From: a bacterium D16-56
GTDB lineage: Bacteria; Bacillota; Clostridia; Lachnospirales; Lachnospiraceae
NCBI GenBank assembly: GCA_003611875.1
Contig: RAYY01000022.1
Span: forward strand, 27,330 to 91,329
DNA: 64,000 nt
Reading direction: 5' to 3'
Below are positions 55,229 through 63,897 of the stretch, piece by piece. The position numbers and the translations under genes were made by a program. Position 1 is the stretch's first letter, and each line of letters opens with the position of its first letter. The notes under the pieces were generated by a model that saw only the letters and a list, made by a program, of their open reading frames with translations, ran no database searches and was not told the origin of the DNA.

Positions 55229-55257
55229 TTGACTTTAAAATCTTACGGGTGTAATAT
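55229..55257 (+). promoter_or_regulatory. Promoter with BlaI dyad 1
   Basis: TTGACT (55229-55234), 17-base spacer, TAATAT (55252-55257). The dyad TTACGGGTGTAA (55243-55254) covers spacer and -10 box. Confidence 0.7.
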
Positions 55258-55305
55258 CTATACAAATAGAATTATAATATCTATTTTATTTTTTGGCATA
55301 AAATC

Positions 55306-55317
55306 TTACAAACGTAA
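55306..55317 (+). promoter_or_regulatory. BlaI dyad 2
   Basis: TTACAAACGTAA, flanked by TC and TAA as in dyads 1 and 3. It lies 45 bases before the lipoprotein start, downstream of the likely transcription start. Confidence 0.65.
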
Positions 55318-55361
55318 TAAAAAGAAGATGTTTTGCAGTAAAAAATATTGTTGGAGGGAAC

Positions 55362-57776
55362 ATGGACAGGAAAGGAACCAGGAAAAACCAGGTAGTAGAT
55401 TTAGGGAAAACCAGTTCGATGGGGAGAAGCAAGGCAGGAAAAAGGCTGTTTCTGGCTATGGGAATCCTGTTATTTGTATTAAACGGCTGCGGCGGTGAGC
55501 AGCAGGGGAAACCAGTTCCAATACAGGCACAGGATATCAGCGAAGAACATGCTATGGAAAATAATGGGCCTGCCCAGGCAGAGTATGTTGTTGCCCTTTA
55601 CCAAGATATTTATGACGAGGCAGTGGGGACAGGTAATCCGGGTGAGCTGGAGGTGATGGAGAGGATCGTGGAAAGATTCGGTGAAGAGGGGTATGCCGCA
55701 GTGGATGAAAGGAACCAGGTCAACATGACAGAGCCGGAGCAGGTAATGCGGTTCTGCAGCCTGGTTGATGCGAAAGATGAGGGAAGTCTGACGATCCTGG
55801 TTATGATATATTCTGGCGGATTTATAAAATATGATCTGCACACAGCAGATGGGGAGGTTAATATTACCCGAAGTGATTATCAATATGTAAACGGAAATCT
55901 GAAAAATCTGAGTAATGTCAGCTATCAGGCAAGTTTCTGGCAGTATACGCAGGAAGGATATCTGTTGTTTGAAGGAGACTATTTTTCGGAAAGCTATTAC
56001 GCACTTCTGCTAAGTGATGTATCAGAACATGCTGCGCTGAGGGTGCAGCCGCTGGATAAAGCATGCAGGGAGTTGAATCGGCAATATATACTGCCGGTGG
56101 GATACGAAAGAAATAACCTGTTCCTTACAGAATGGAGTGAGGATGACTTTGGAGAGCTGGATTTTTACGATTTGTTTGATCAGCTATATCCTAATGTATA
56201 TGGAAAGCCAGCTTATTATCCGGCAGCAAATCATGCTAGCTTTGGGGCTGTCTGTCAGATACCTGCAGATTTGTTTGAAACGGTTATTCAGGAATATTTC
56301 AGAATAGACAGCAGGGAGCTGCAGGCAAAAACCACCTATATTCCAGAAAATAATGCTTATGAATACAGGCCAAGGGGACTTTATGAGGCAGAATACCCGG
56401 ATATTCCCTATCCTGAGGTAGAAGGCTGCACAGAAAACAGCGATGGAACCATAACACTCTTCGTAAATGCAGTATACCCGGAAGACAATACATCCAGAGC
56501 ATATGCTCACCAGGTGGTGATCCGTCCTCTTTCTGACGGCCATTTTCAATATGTTTCAAATCATATGGTTCCTGAGGGAAATTCCTATGATGCATGGTGG
56601 CACTCAGAGCGCCTGACAGAAGACCAATGGAAGGAAACATATGAAAGCAGTGAGAATGGGGCGCTGCAGGAGCAATGGGAAAAGGGCTATGACCTTCCGA
56701 TAGAGAATGGAGAAAAAGAGGCTGCAGAGGATGACTGTAAAGCTGCAATGGAACTGATTGCGGAGATCTACAGGCAGGCAGATAAAGGTGAGGCATCTAA
56801 TGTGGTTATTTCAGACCATGTGATTCTTCAGATGAAAGACAAAGTCAAAGCCATGGGAAACCCGGTCACTGGCTCTGAAGTGTATGCGGTAATGGAGAAT
56901 TATGAGGAAATGGAAAATTTCCTGTTAAATGCAGAGGATGGAAAAACAGGGGAAGTAATCTTGTTTCGGGTTCGTGGAAACGGGGGGATTAGAAGACTGA
57001 AATTTATATATGATGGAACAGATATGTATGTATTGGCGGCAAATGCTGCCTGGAACGAAAGAGGAATCCCCATGTTCCCATACATTTCCTATACAAGGAT
57101 AAAAAAATGGAAATATACGGAAAAAGGGTATTTCTGCTATGAATTATGTGTACCGGAACCACCGGAGGTAACAGAGATTGTGGACGGGAGCTGCCTTGTC
57201 AGGGTAAAACCGTTGGATCCGGAATGCCGTGAGATGTCTGTACAATGCGTATTGCCTTTGGGGTATCAGGGAAATAATCTTTTGTGTTCCAATTGGGATA
57301 GGGATAACCTGGAGAATCTGGATTATAATGGAATGTATGAATATTTATATACAATGAAATTTGGCGGGTGGTTGGACCGTGAGAAATGTTCTTCTGGTAT
57401 TCCAAAAGTCGAGTTTGAAAATACAATTATGGAATATCTTCCGGTTTCTTCTGAGCAGATACGGGAATGGGCAGTATTTGATGAAGCTTATCAGACCTAT
57501 TTGTGGGAGCCGCTTGGATGCGGAAACTATGCTCCTGCGTTTTTTGGCACTTCCATTCCGGAAGTTACCCGTGTCAGGAAGAATGAGGATGGGACAGTTA
57601 CCCTGACCGTAGACGCAGTCTGTCAGATGATCCTGTGTAATGATGCAGTCATAACTCATGAGCTTACCGTCAAATTCTCTGAGGATGGCAGCTTTCAGTA
57701 TCTGGGAAATAGGATTTTAAATCATGGCATTGAAAATATACCTGAGTATCAATATCGTATCGATCGGAAACCATGA
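55362..57776 (+). CDS. Large lipoprotein with internal duplication, likely BlaI-regulated
   Basis: The 804-residue protein has a lipoprotein signal with an unusually long basic start (lipobox LNGC, Cys43), then two similar halves of about 340 residues (about 70-412 and 463-800). Matching landmarks are LPVGYERNNLFLTEWSEDDF against LPLGYQGNNLLCSNWDRDNL, NSDGTITLFVNAVY against NEDGTVTLTVDAVC, and DGHFQYVSNHMV against DGSFQYLGNRIL. No enzyme motif is visible. It may match the family catalogued as DUF6070, from memory and unverified. GGAGGG precedes the ATG. The TTAC-N4-GTAA dyads in its promoter tie it to the convergent BlaI-BlaR1. Confidence 0.85.
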   Translation: MDRKGTRKNQVVDLGKTSSMGRSKAGKRLFLAMGILLFVLNGCGGEQQGKPVPIQAQDISEEHAMENNGPAQAEYVVALYQDIYDEAVGTGNPGELEVMERIVERFGEEGYAAVDERNQVNMTEPEQVMRFCSLVDAKDEGSLTILVMIYSGGFIKYDLHTADGEVNITRSDYQYVNGNLKNLSNVSYQASFWQYTQEGYLLFEGDYFSESYYALLLSDVSEHAALRVQPLDKACRELNRQYILPVGYERNNLFLTEWSEDDFGELDFYDLFDQLYPNVYGKPAYYPAANHASFGAVCQIPADLFETVIQEYFRIDSRELQAKTTYIPENNAYEYRPRGLYEAEYPDIPYPEVEGCTENSDGTITLFVNAVYPEDNTSRAYAHQVVIRPLSDGHFQYVSNHMVPEGNSYDAWWHSERLTEDQWKETYESSENGALQEQWEKGYDLPIENGEKEAAEDDCKAAMELIAEIYRQADKGEASNVVISDHVILQMKDKVKAMGNPVTGSEVYAVMENYEEMENFLLNAEDGKTGEVILFRVRGNGGIRRLKFIYDGTDMYVLAANAAWNERGIPMFPYISYTRIKKWKYTEKGYFCYELCVPEPPEVTEIVDGSCLVRVKPLDPECREMSVQCVLPLGYQGNNLLCSNWDRDNLENLDYNGMYEYLYTMKFGGWLDREKCSSGIPKVEFENTIMEYLPVSSEQIREWAVFDEAYQTYLWEPLGCGNYAPAFFGTSIPEVTRVRKNEDGTVTLTVDAVCQMILCNDAVITHELTVKFSEDGSFQYLGNRILNHGIENIPEYQYRIDRKP

Positions 57777-57791
57777 TTCTTTTATAATGAC

Positions 57792-57823
57792 AACAATGAC
57801 CGGGTTCTTTCCCGGCCATTGTT
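57792..57823. terminator. Bidirectional terminator between lipoprotein and blaR1
   Basis: AACAATGACCGGG and CCCGGCCATTGTT form a 13-base stem with one mismatch around TTCTTT. It lies between convergent genes, about 15-25 bases from each stop. Confidence 0.75.
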
Positions 57824-57848
57824 TTGAAAAACTGCTTTGCTGTAATTC

Positions 57849-59645
57849 TTACTTCCAGATATTCAGATCAGATAATATGGATCTGGTTATTTCAGCTGCA
57901 TGGTTTCCGGTCACATTTGTATCGCCCTGAATATGAGTGGCGAAGAAGTATAGATCTCTTTTAATACTGACAAAGCCTACAAACCAGCCGTTCACATTCT
58001 TCCCGTCTATACATCCGGTTCCGGTCTTTCCATAAATGCTTCTGTTTTCAGAAGAAAAAAGACAAATAGAATCTTTCACGGCATTGATGCTTTCAGGGGT
58101 AAAACCAAAGTGGTTATGATACAGGTTCATTAAAAGCTCAACCTGCTCTGCCGGGGAAATTTTTAGAGATGACTGCATCCAGTAAGAGGAAAGGCCGGCA
58201 TTTATGTTTTTATTTCCATATCCTATTTTTTTTAGATAATTTTTGACCGCAGATGTACCGAGCCGTTTGTCTATATTCTGAAAATACCAGTTCACAGAAG
58301 ATCTCATTGCGGAATGCAGATCCTGATCCGCATTCCATTCCTCAAATGCATATGCTGTACCGTCCCATGCAATAGAAGAATCATCAGGCGTAATAACGCC
58401 TTCCTCCAAACCAAACAGTGCATCATATATTTTGTAGGTAGAGTTTGGAGATGTCCTTAAGGTGGCATGATCCATATCATAGATCTTCCAGGTATCATCC
58501 TTTTGATCATATAGAACGAAGCTGCCCTCATATCCGCCAAAATAAGCGGATAAGTCCATCAGGGAGATGTTTTTGCCTGTCATATTCCATGGATAATGAT
58601 TCTGGTCTGCGGCATAAGTAGACAGCATGGGGGTAAACCTTAGAAGAACCAGAGAGATGGCAGCAAAAGCAGTAAGCCCCTTTAAGCTTCTCCAGACAGA
58701 AGGTTTTTTATAGGAGGAAATATTGATGATCCTCTGCCGCATTTGTTTCATGGTTCCGCTCATTCCCACAGCAAAAGGGAATGGCGTAACAGACAGCTTT
58801 TCGGCAAAGTTGATCAGCGTGGTGCCATAATCTTCATAATCGTCTTCTTCAAGAAGCTTTAGAACCGAAGTATCACAGGCAATTTCCCGGTCATTTCGCA
58901 TTTTATCTAATGCATACCAGACAAAAGGATGAAACCAGTACAGCACACCGGCAAGATTCATAAGGTAATCCGCCAAAGCATCTTTATACTTAAAGTGCTG
59001 AAGTTCATGCAACAGTATATACCGCATTTCTTTGGCGCAGTAATCAGATATTAAATGGATCGGCAGATAGATCCCTGGCCGGAATAAGCCTACAATAATA
59101 GGAGATTTTAAAAATGCGGTGCTGTAAACAGGAATTTCTGATGTGATCCTCATCTCATTTAAGCAGCTGTTGTACAGAATGCGTACTTCCCGGTTTTGTA
59201 AAGGAAGGGCAGAGTTTTTCAGCATTTTTAAACGGATCTGTGATTTTATGATCAAGAAAATCATGACTAAAATACCCATAAGCCATATTCCGCATAAGAC
59301 AGATCCTATGAAAGAGGGCGTTTCTCTGCCCACGGAAAGGGCAAAGTCGTTCATTTGATATATCAGCCGGGAAGAATCTTGATTCAGGGTGGTTTCTATG
59401 GTTCCTTCTGTATGGAAGGTTATCGGGTTTATTTTTCCAAGCCATGAGAGAAGCTGTGGAAATTCCTTGGTCATGCGCAGCGGAAGGAAAGGAACTGCCA
59501 AAAGACCAAGCATCACATACCACAGATTATACTGCATTCGGCTGGTAAGACTGTTTTTTAACAACCTCTTGGCGGCGAAAAGGATTCCGATCATACCGCT
59601 GATAAACAAATTGCTGATTAAAAAGCGTATCATAAAACCGGCCAT
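57849..59645 (-). CDS. blaR1: BlaR1-type sensor/signal transducer with penicillin-binding domain
   Basis: The 598-residue protein has an M56 zinc protease domain (HELQH at 213-217, LLHELQHFKYKDALAD) between membrane segments, and a C-terminal extracytoplasmic domain of the class D beta-lactamase/BlaR type. That domain has active-site STYK near residue 400, SVN near 450 and KTGTG near 536. Beta-lactam acylation of the serine would trigger cleavage of BlaI. The start at 59645 has AAAGGAG eight bases upstream; the frame extends 26 codons into blaI. No beta-lactamase gene is adjacent; the only apparent target is the lipoprotein gene. Confidence 0.92.
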   Translation of the reverse strand: MAGFMIRFLISNLFISGMIGILFAAKRLLKNSLTSRMQYNLWYVMLGLLAVPFLPLRMTKEFPQLLSWLGKINPITFHTEGTIETTLNQDSSRLIYQMNDFALSVGRETPSFIGSVLCGIWLMGILVMIFLIIKSQIRLKMLKNSALPLQNREVRILYNSCLNEMRITSEIPVYSTAFLKSPIIVGLFRPGIYLPIHLISDYCAKEMRYILLHELQHFKYKDALADYLMNLAGVLYWFHPFVWYALDKMRNDREIACDTSVLKLLEEDDYEDYGTTLINFAEKLSVTPFPFAVGMSGTMKQMRQRIINISSYKKPSVWRSLKGLTAFAAISLVLLRFTPMLSTYAADQNHYPWNMTGKNISLMDLSAYFGGYEGSFVLYDQKDDTWKIYDMDHATLRTSPNSTYKIYDALFGLEEGVITPDDSSIAWDGTAYAFEEWNADQDLHSAMRSSVNWYFQNIDKRLGTSAVKNYLKKIGYGNKNINAGLSSYWMQSSLKISPAEQVELLMNLYHNHFGFTPESINAVKDSICLFSSENRSIYGKTGTGCIDGKNVNGWFVGFVSIKRDLYFFATHIQGDTNVTGNHAAEITRSILSDLNIWK

Positions 59646-59658
59646 TGTGCTTTCTCCT

Positions 59659-60033
59659 TTATCTGGTGCTTTCTGACAGAATGGAACGCAGTTCTTTAAT
59701 CTCATCGTCAGAAAGCCGGTCATTTTTTATATACGCAGAAAGCATATCCGTAATATGTCCGCCATAAAAGCGCTCCAGAAAAAACCTGCTCTCCTGGCCA
59801 ATGTATTCATCCTGTTTCACTAATGGGGTGTAGACAAAGATTCGTCCTTGCTTCTCATAGGTAAGAACGCCTTTGGTGACTAGGCGTTTAATCAGGGTAT
59901 GTATGGTCTTGGGGTTCCAGTCGGTAGTTTTGGTCAGGTGATCGGTTATCTCATTTGTGTTGATCGGTGCATATTTCCAGACAATTTTCATAACCTGAAA
60001 TTCGGCTTCGGAAATTTGTGGCAATGATTTCAC
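59659..60033 (-). CDS. blaI: BlaI/MecI-family repressor
   Basis: This 124-residue winged-helix protein reads ISEAEFQVMKIVWKYAPINT, DWNPKTIHTLIKRLVTKGVL and a C-terminal dimerisation region with the ESRFFLERFYGGHITDML segment typical of BlaI. It is cotranscribed with blaR1, 13 bases apart. A perfect TTACA-AA-TGTAA dyad lies just downstream of its promoter. Confidence 0.94.
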   Translation of the reverse strand: MKSLPQISEAEFQVMKIVWKYAPINTNEITDHLTKTTDWNPKTIHTLIKRLVTKGVLTYEKQGRIFVYTPLVKQDEYIGQESRFFLERFYGGHITDMLSAYIKNDRLSDDEIKELRSILSESTR

Positions 60034-60052
60034 TGTCGTCCCTCCTTGGATC

Positions 60053-60064
60053 TTACAAATGTAA
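60053..60064 (-). promoter_or_regulatory. BlaI dyad 3
   Basis: TTACAAATGTAA, a palindrome of the bla/mec operator type, 19 bases before blaI and just after the promoter at 60072-60100. It allows autoregulation. Confidence 0.75.
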
Positions 60065-60071
60065 TAAAAAT

Positions 60072-60100
60072 ATTATAGAGGGCATTTCAGAAAATGTCAA
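60072..60100 (-). promoter_or_regulatory. blaI-blaR1 promoter
   Basis: On the minus strand TTGACA (60100-60095), 17-base spacer, TATAAT (60077-60072): a perfect consensus promoter. Confidence 0.85.
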
Positions 60101-60119
60101 TGTAGAGATAAACAGGTTT

Positions 60120-60375
60120 TCAACATCTGGCAACTACCCATTCCTCATAGTCTCTGGCGCCTTTTGCCAAGCGCCTCATCCCATCTTCCAGCCGGCTTCT
60201 GGGACAAGCTATATTTATTCCGACAAGGAAATATCCATTTTCCCCATACTGCCGCCCTCCCGACAGATAGAGTACAGTATGCTCCTTCATATATTGTGCA
60301 AATTCAGCAGCACATCCCTGCATTGCCCGGCAGTCCAGCCACAGAAGATAGGCGGCCAGTGAGAAAACCGGTCTG
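60120..60375 (-). pseudogene. C-terminal remnant of a MalY/PatB-type aminotransferase
   Basis: The minus strand reads YLLWLDCRAMQGCAAEFAQY and later FLVGINIACPRSRLEDGMRR, which is the end of a PLP-dependent MalY/PatB (cystathionine beta-lyase-like) enzyme. About 85 codons remain of a normal 390. The PLP lysine and N-terminal domain are missing, and the sequence breaks upstream near 60386. Confidence 0.65.
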
Positions 60376-60426
60376 ATTTGTGGCACCTTTTTTTCAGGAA
60401 ATTAACTACATCAATCACTTGCCTGC

Positions 60427-60543
60427 TTTCCCGATTGCACAAGTCAAATCCTCAGTGCAGTCTCGCTACGCCTGCATTTTTTGACCTGCATACTCGAAAA
60501 AACATTCTGCGTGCCTGGTCCGGTTATATGACGAATGATGTAC
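60427..60543. repeat. Dispersed repeat, copy 2
   Basis: About 117 bases related to 50371-50488, with ACTCGAAAAAACATTCTGCG identical. It lies between two gene remnants. Together the copies indicate a family of short noncoding elements or the scar of a common rearrangement. Confidence 0.6.
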
Positions 60544-60629
60544 GGATTTGTGATTGCCAGATCCATACAGGTATATTTTTTTAGCTTCATAGATTTAGTA
60601 TAAATGGATGGATATAAAATAGCAAATAT

Positions 60630-61052
60630 ATGGAAATACGGGTACTTTAATACTTTCTTGCCATCGCAAGAGAACAGAGCATTATACGGGCTGCCGAATT
60701 CCTTTATCTCTCTCAGCCTACTCTTTCTACATAGATTAAAAATATGAAAGAAGAACTGGGAAAGCAGAGGCTGATCCGCGGCACAAAGGGTTCCCGCAAG
60801 GATACGCTGACAGAAGAGGGAATGATTCTACGAAAAAGGTCTGAAGAAATTCTGGATTTGGTAAAGAAAACGGAACACGAAATCATGCTTTCTGACAATG
60901 TGATGATTGGAGTTGTATACATTGGCGCCGGAGAAACCGATGGTGTTCGCCTCCCGGCAAAGGATGTCTGGGGAATTCTAATTCCAAAGGATTCTCCCCT
61001 GGCCGAAAAGGATATGACATACTTGTTGGTGAAGAGTTCAGTTGCCTTATAA
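60630..61052 (+). pseudogene. LysR-family regulator pseudogene
   Basis: One frame from ATG 60630 reads as the N-terminus of a LysR regulator (MEIRVL*YFLAIAREQSIIRA, then AEFLYLSQPTLST*IKNMKEE), interrupted by stops TAA at 60648-60650 and TAG at 60732-60734, each one C-to-T change from a Gln codon. It continues with LTEEGMILRKRSEEILDLVK, then jumps to WGILIPKDSPLAEKD, so about 60 residues are deleted from the middle, and it ends early. The gene is dead. Confidence 0.8.
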
Positions 61053-61114
61053 ATTCACATGGACAGGGACACGAACAACTGGATTCTGGAAAAACTGAAT
61101 ACAGGAGGTCACAA

Positions 61115-61498
61115 ATGAAAGAACTGCCAGAAAGAATCCATGACGATACCAACGGTCTTGACTATGTTCTTGTCGGTGATTATTACATTCCAGCCCTGCG
61201 GCTGACGGAGGAATCCCGCCCTATCGGGCATTGGGGGCGTAGGCGCAAAGCCTATCTGGAAGAAGCCCGCCCCGCCCTTTATTGCAGCCTGCTGTTATCC
61301 GGGAAACTCTGGACGCACCTTGCCGATGTGGACGAACAGGCACAGGAACAGCTTGACCTTATCATGGAGCAAATGAAAGCCGCCGAGGGCGTGACGGAGA
61401 AATTGAAAGCGAATGACCAGCTTGAATGGGTGCGCCGCTGCAATTCTATCCGCAACCGGGCGGAGGAGATTATTTATGCGGAACTGGTCTATGTGTAA
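61115..61498 (+). CDS. TnpV-family transposon protein
   Basis: This 127-residue protein reads LDYVLVGDYYIPALRLTEES, followed by RPIGHWGRRRKAYLEEARPA and VRRCNSIRNRAEEIIYAELV, the pattern of the TnpV family found in Tn4451-like and other clostridial integrative elements. Its role is unknown. AGGAGG lies about seven bases before the ATG. A terminator follows at 61574-61607. It marks the left part of the mobile element. Confidence 0.82.
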   Translation: MKELPERIHDDTNGLDYVLVGDYYIPALRLTEESRPIGHWGRRRKAYLEEARPALYCSLLLSGKLWTHLADVDEQAQEQLDLIMEQMKAAEGVTEKLKANDQLEWVRRCNSIRNRAEEIIYAELVYV

Positions 61499-61573
61499 TG
61501 CGGCTGGTTCCTGTCTGGAAAAAGCGGCTCTAAAGCCGGAAAATTGAACATAGGACACACGAGATAGTAAAGA

Positions 61574-61607
61574 GGACTGCTAACCAAATTTTACGGGGAT
61601 AGCAGCC
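61574..61607 (+). terminator. Terminator after tnpV
   Basis: GGACTGCTA and TAGCAGCC form a stem with one bulge, followed by CTTTTTGCG. It also lies just after the stop of the convergent XRE gene. Confidence 0.65.
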
Positions 61608-61616
61608 CTTTTTGCG

Positions 61617-62474
61617 TCATTGTTTCGGCTTTTTCTTCCCAAACAGGGACAGCAGCTTTGATTTACCACGCTGGCTGGAAGCTACAGGGAGCAGGGGCGA
61701 TTTTTTAAATACACGGGCAAGGGCGGCACGGTCATCTTCCGGCAAGCCCGCATAATCAATGCCAAATACCCGGCAGATAGTAAACGCCCGTTTTTCGTCC
61801 GCTGTGCCTTTGTGCATGAGGGCGTCCAGCAGTATCACCGGAATGTTTCTGGCAAAATCCGCTGCGGGAGTTTCCGGCTCGGCGGTGGTATTGTCGGATT
61901 CGTGCCGGGTGCGGAGGTCTTTTACAATCCGGTCAAGGTCATCATGGATAACGTGGCTGAAAAACAGTTCCTCGCTGACCTGCCCCAGTTCTAATGTACG
62001 CATATAAAGGTCATTTTCGGGTGTCTGGCGCTGTTCCATGACTGACTGCCTTGCTTTTTCCATGACTAAATTCATGTCATGGACACGCATATCCGCAATC
62101 CGGTCAATGCAGACTTCCATATCCGTCAGCAGGCGCAGGAATCCGGGGTGGCAGACAAATTCACAGAGAAGCCGGTTGTTCAGTGCGCCGCTTTTTAACA
62201 AATCAATCATGGAATCATTCAAATGCAGCTCATACATGGGGGTGTTTGGGTGGTTCTTATTTTCGGTCAGCCCCATGAGGTAGTCCATGGACAGTCCGTA
62301 GTATTCTGCCAGCTTTGCGAGATAAAATGCGCTTACATCTGTGCATTTGTCAGATTCATATTTGCCCAGCGTGGCTCTTGCTACGCCCGTTGCCTTTTCC
62401 AGTTCCGCAAGGGTCATGTGGCGATTGGTTCTTTCGTCTTTTAATTTCTCCTGAAGCGTTAGTTTTATATACAT
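61617..62474 (-). CDS. XRE-family regulator of the mobile element
   Basis: The 285-residue protein has an N-terminal helix-turn-helix (LQEKLKDERTNRHMTLAELE, VARATLGKYESDKC), an AEYYGLSMDYLMGLTENKNH segment common in clostridial element regulators, then a long C-terminal part rich in charged helices and ending in a basic tail. The start at 62474 has GAGGAGG upstream; the frame extends 35 codons further without homology. It probably controls the rightward genes starting at 62790. A palindrome lies between them. Confidence 0.82.
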   Translation of the reverse strand: MYIKLTLQEKLKDERTNRHMTLAELEKATGVARATLGKYESDKCTDVSAFYLAKLAEYYGLSMDYLMGLTENKNHPNTPMYELHLNDSMIDLLKSGALNNRLLCEFVCHPGFLRLLTDMEVCIDRIADMRVHDMNLVMEKARQSVMEQRQTPENDLYMRTLELGQVSEELFFSHVIHDDLDRIVKDLRTRHESDNTTAEPETPAADFARNIPVILLDALMHKGTADEKRAFTICRVFGIDYAGLPEDDRAALARVFKKSPLLPVASSQRGKSKLLSLFGKKKPKQ

Positions 62475-62608
62475 TGCGCCCCTCCTCTCTAAACAGGGTT
62501 CGTGACCATTATAGCACAGGGCATTTCCGAAAGCGTGGAAATTTTGGGTTTTCGGGAATTTTTCCAGCCTTTCGGACATACGGGGGGAGCCGGTTTATTT
62601 TGGTAAGA

Positions 62609-62633
62609 TTTCAATGTCACAGGGACATTGAAA
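62609..62633. promoter_or_regulatory. Palindrome in the divergent region of the mobile element
   Basis: TTTCAATGTC (62609-62618) and GACATTGAAA (62624-62633), separated by five bases, form a perfect 10-base inverted repeat. It lies between the XRE gene and the rightward genes and is a natural candidate operator. Confidence 0.55.
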
Positions 62634-62789
62634 ACAGAATGACCGGCTGCAAGTGATACCGTTCCCGGAGAAGTAGTGCCATGACAGGAGCATACCAAAG
62701 GAACGGAAAACGCTGGGGACAATTCCGGGCAGGAACGGATTGCAGGTAAAACGGCAGAAAAAGAAACTATCAATTATGGAGGAAGGAAC

Positions 62790-63080
62790 ATGAAATTAAG
62801 CATTGAAGAAAAGAAGATTTTATATGCTTTCGGGTGCAGGAACCATGAAAACACAGTCCGCAGGCTGAAATGGGTCACTGCCCTGACAGTGGATGAGAAG
62901 GTGAAACGCCGGATGCTGTGTCTGGCAAGAAAACTGGATGACGGCGGTGCCGGGGAATGGTATCCCTGCTTTTACCGCCATCTCCGTTTGGAAATGGAAG
63001 GATATTTTGAAGCAAAGAAGCATATCCGCATGGTTGAAAAAAGCGCAGGCTGGGAGGAATTTTATGGGAAAGCTGTCTAA
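62790..63080 (+). CDS. Small mobile-element accessory protein
   Basis: This is a 96-residue, mostly helical basic protein reading MKLSIEEKKILYAFGCRNHE near its start and RRMLCLARKLDDGGAGEWYP in the middle. Similar small proteins occur beside relaxase genes of clostridial conjugative or mobilizable elements (TTRAP-like), but I cannot name the family with certainty. GGAGG lies eight bases before the ATG. It overlaps the next gene by 17 bases. Confidence 0.65.
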   Translation: MKLSIEEKKILYAFGCRNHENTVRRLKWVTALTVDEKVKRRMLCLARKLDDGGAGEWYPCFYRHLRLEMEGYFEAKKHIRMVEKSAGWEEFYGKAV

Positions 63081-63369
63081 GTATGAAAAGGAAACTATCG
63101 TCAACTTCAATGAGGGAGAACAGGAAGCCAGCATTTACACATTCAATGCGGATTTGAAGCGGCGGCTGGCAGAGTTTTCTAAAAACTACCCGCTCCTGTG
63201 CCGGTTGGAAAAGTCCACGTCGGAAGGGAGCGTGACCTACGTTTTGGATAAGTCCCGGCTGTCTGTCCGTCTGGTTCCGCCTTACAGTGAGGAACGCCGG
63301 GCGGCGGCAAGGGCATACGCTAAGGAACACGGCTTTAAGCCTTTGCCGGGCGGGAAGGATATTGCCTGA
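63064..63369 (+). CDS. Small mobile-element accessory protein
   Basis: This 101-residue protein reads MGKLSKYEKETIVNFNEGEQ, then EASIYTFNADLKRRLAEFSK and later VTYVLDKSRLSVRLVPPYSE. I have seen this pattern repeatedly in integrative elements of gut Clostridia next to relaxase and XRE genes. The function is not known. The start at 63064, inside the preceding gene, has GGGAGG nearby and gives the conserved N-terminus; the frame is open further upstream only by chance. Confidence 0.65.
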   Translation: MGKLSKYEKETIVNFNEGEQEASIYTFNADLKRRLAEFSKNYPLLCRLEKSTSEGSVTYVLDKSRLSVRLVPPYSEERRAAARAYAKEHGFKPLPGGKDIA

Positions 63370-63897
63370 TTTGGGGCATTTTACAGTCAAAACAGCGGGT
63401 GCGGAGCCAGTATTTTTTCTTTGGAATGTTGCGGAGGTATCAGACATTAGGAAAGCCCCGGACGGAGGGAATGCCAGCTTTTGGGGTGTTTTTTGGCTCT
63501 GTGTATCGCAGTGGCTGTTATTCCTATGAAAATCAGAACGAGCGCGGCGCGTTTTGATTTTCAGATATGGTAAAGGAAATTGCCCTAACGTGAGCGAGCG
63601 TGGCGCACTCACGTTGGAACGGCGGCGGGGCTGGCATTTGAGGGAGTACAGAGGGCGGCAGCTTTCTGTGCGGGGTACAGGGGCGCAGCAGCCCTGTTGG
63701 GGTCAAGGGGCAACGCCCATTGGCGGGTTAAGGGCGGCAGTCCTTATCGGGTCAAGGGTGAAACGCCTTGCCCAGCTAGAGTTGGCGCCTGCGCCAATTC
63801 GTACTGGGTATTACTTGACGCAAGACCCGCAGGTTCGGCAGCTTCGCAGCCCTCCCGCCAGCCCGGAAATCTTGAAAAAGGAAAGGGGGATTTTTGA
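63370..63897. other. GC-rich noncoding stretch, candidate origin of transfer
   Basis: About 530 bases without a convincing gene. It holds the stem TGAAAATCAGAACG/CGTTTTGATTTTCA (63527-63563), a second stem AACGTGAG/CTCACGTT (63587-63615) and TTGGCGC-CT-GCGCCAA (63782-63797). Stacked inverted repeats directly before a relaxase gene are typical of oriT regions. No nic site was identified with certainty. Confidence 0.45.

Larger units (their letters stand above)
55018..55361. other. Regulatory region before the BlaI-controlled lipoprotein gene
   Basis: About 340 A/T-rich bases. The first 200 bases show nothing recognisable. A promoter with two BlaI-like dyads lies in the second half (separate entries). 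Confidence 0.5.
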
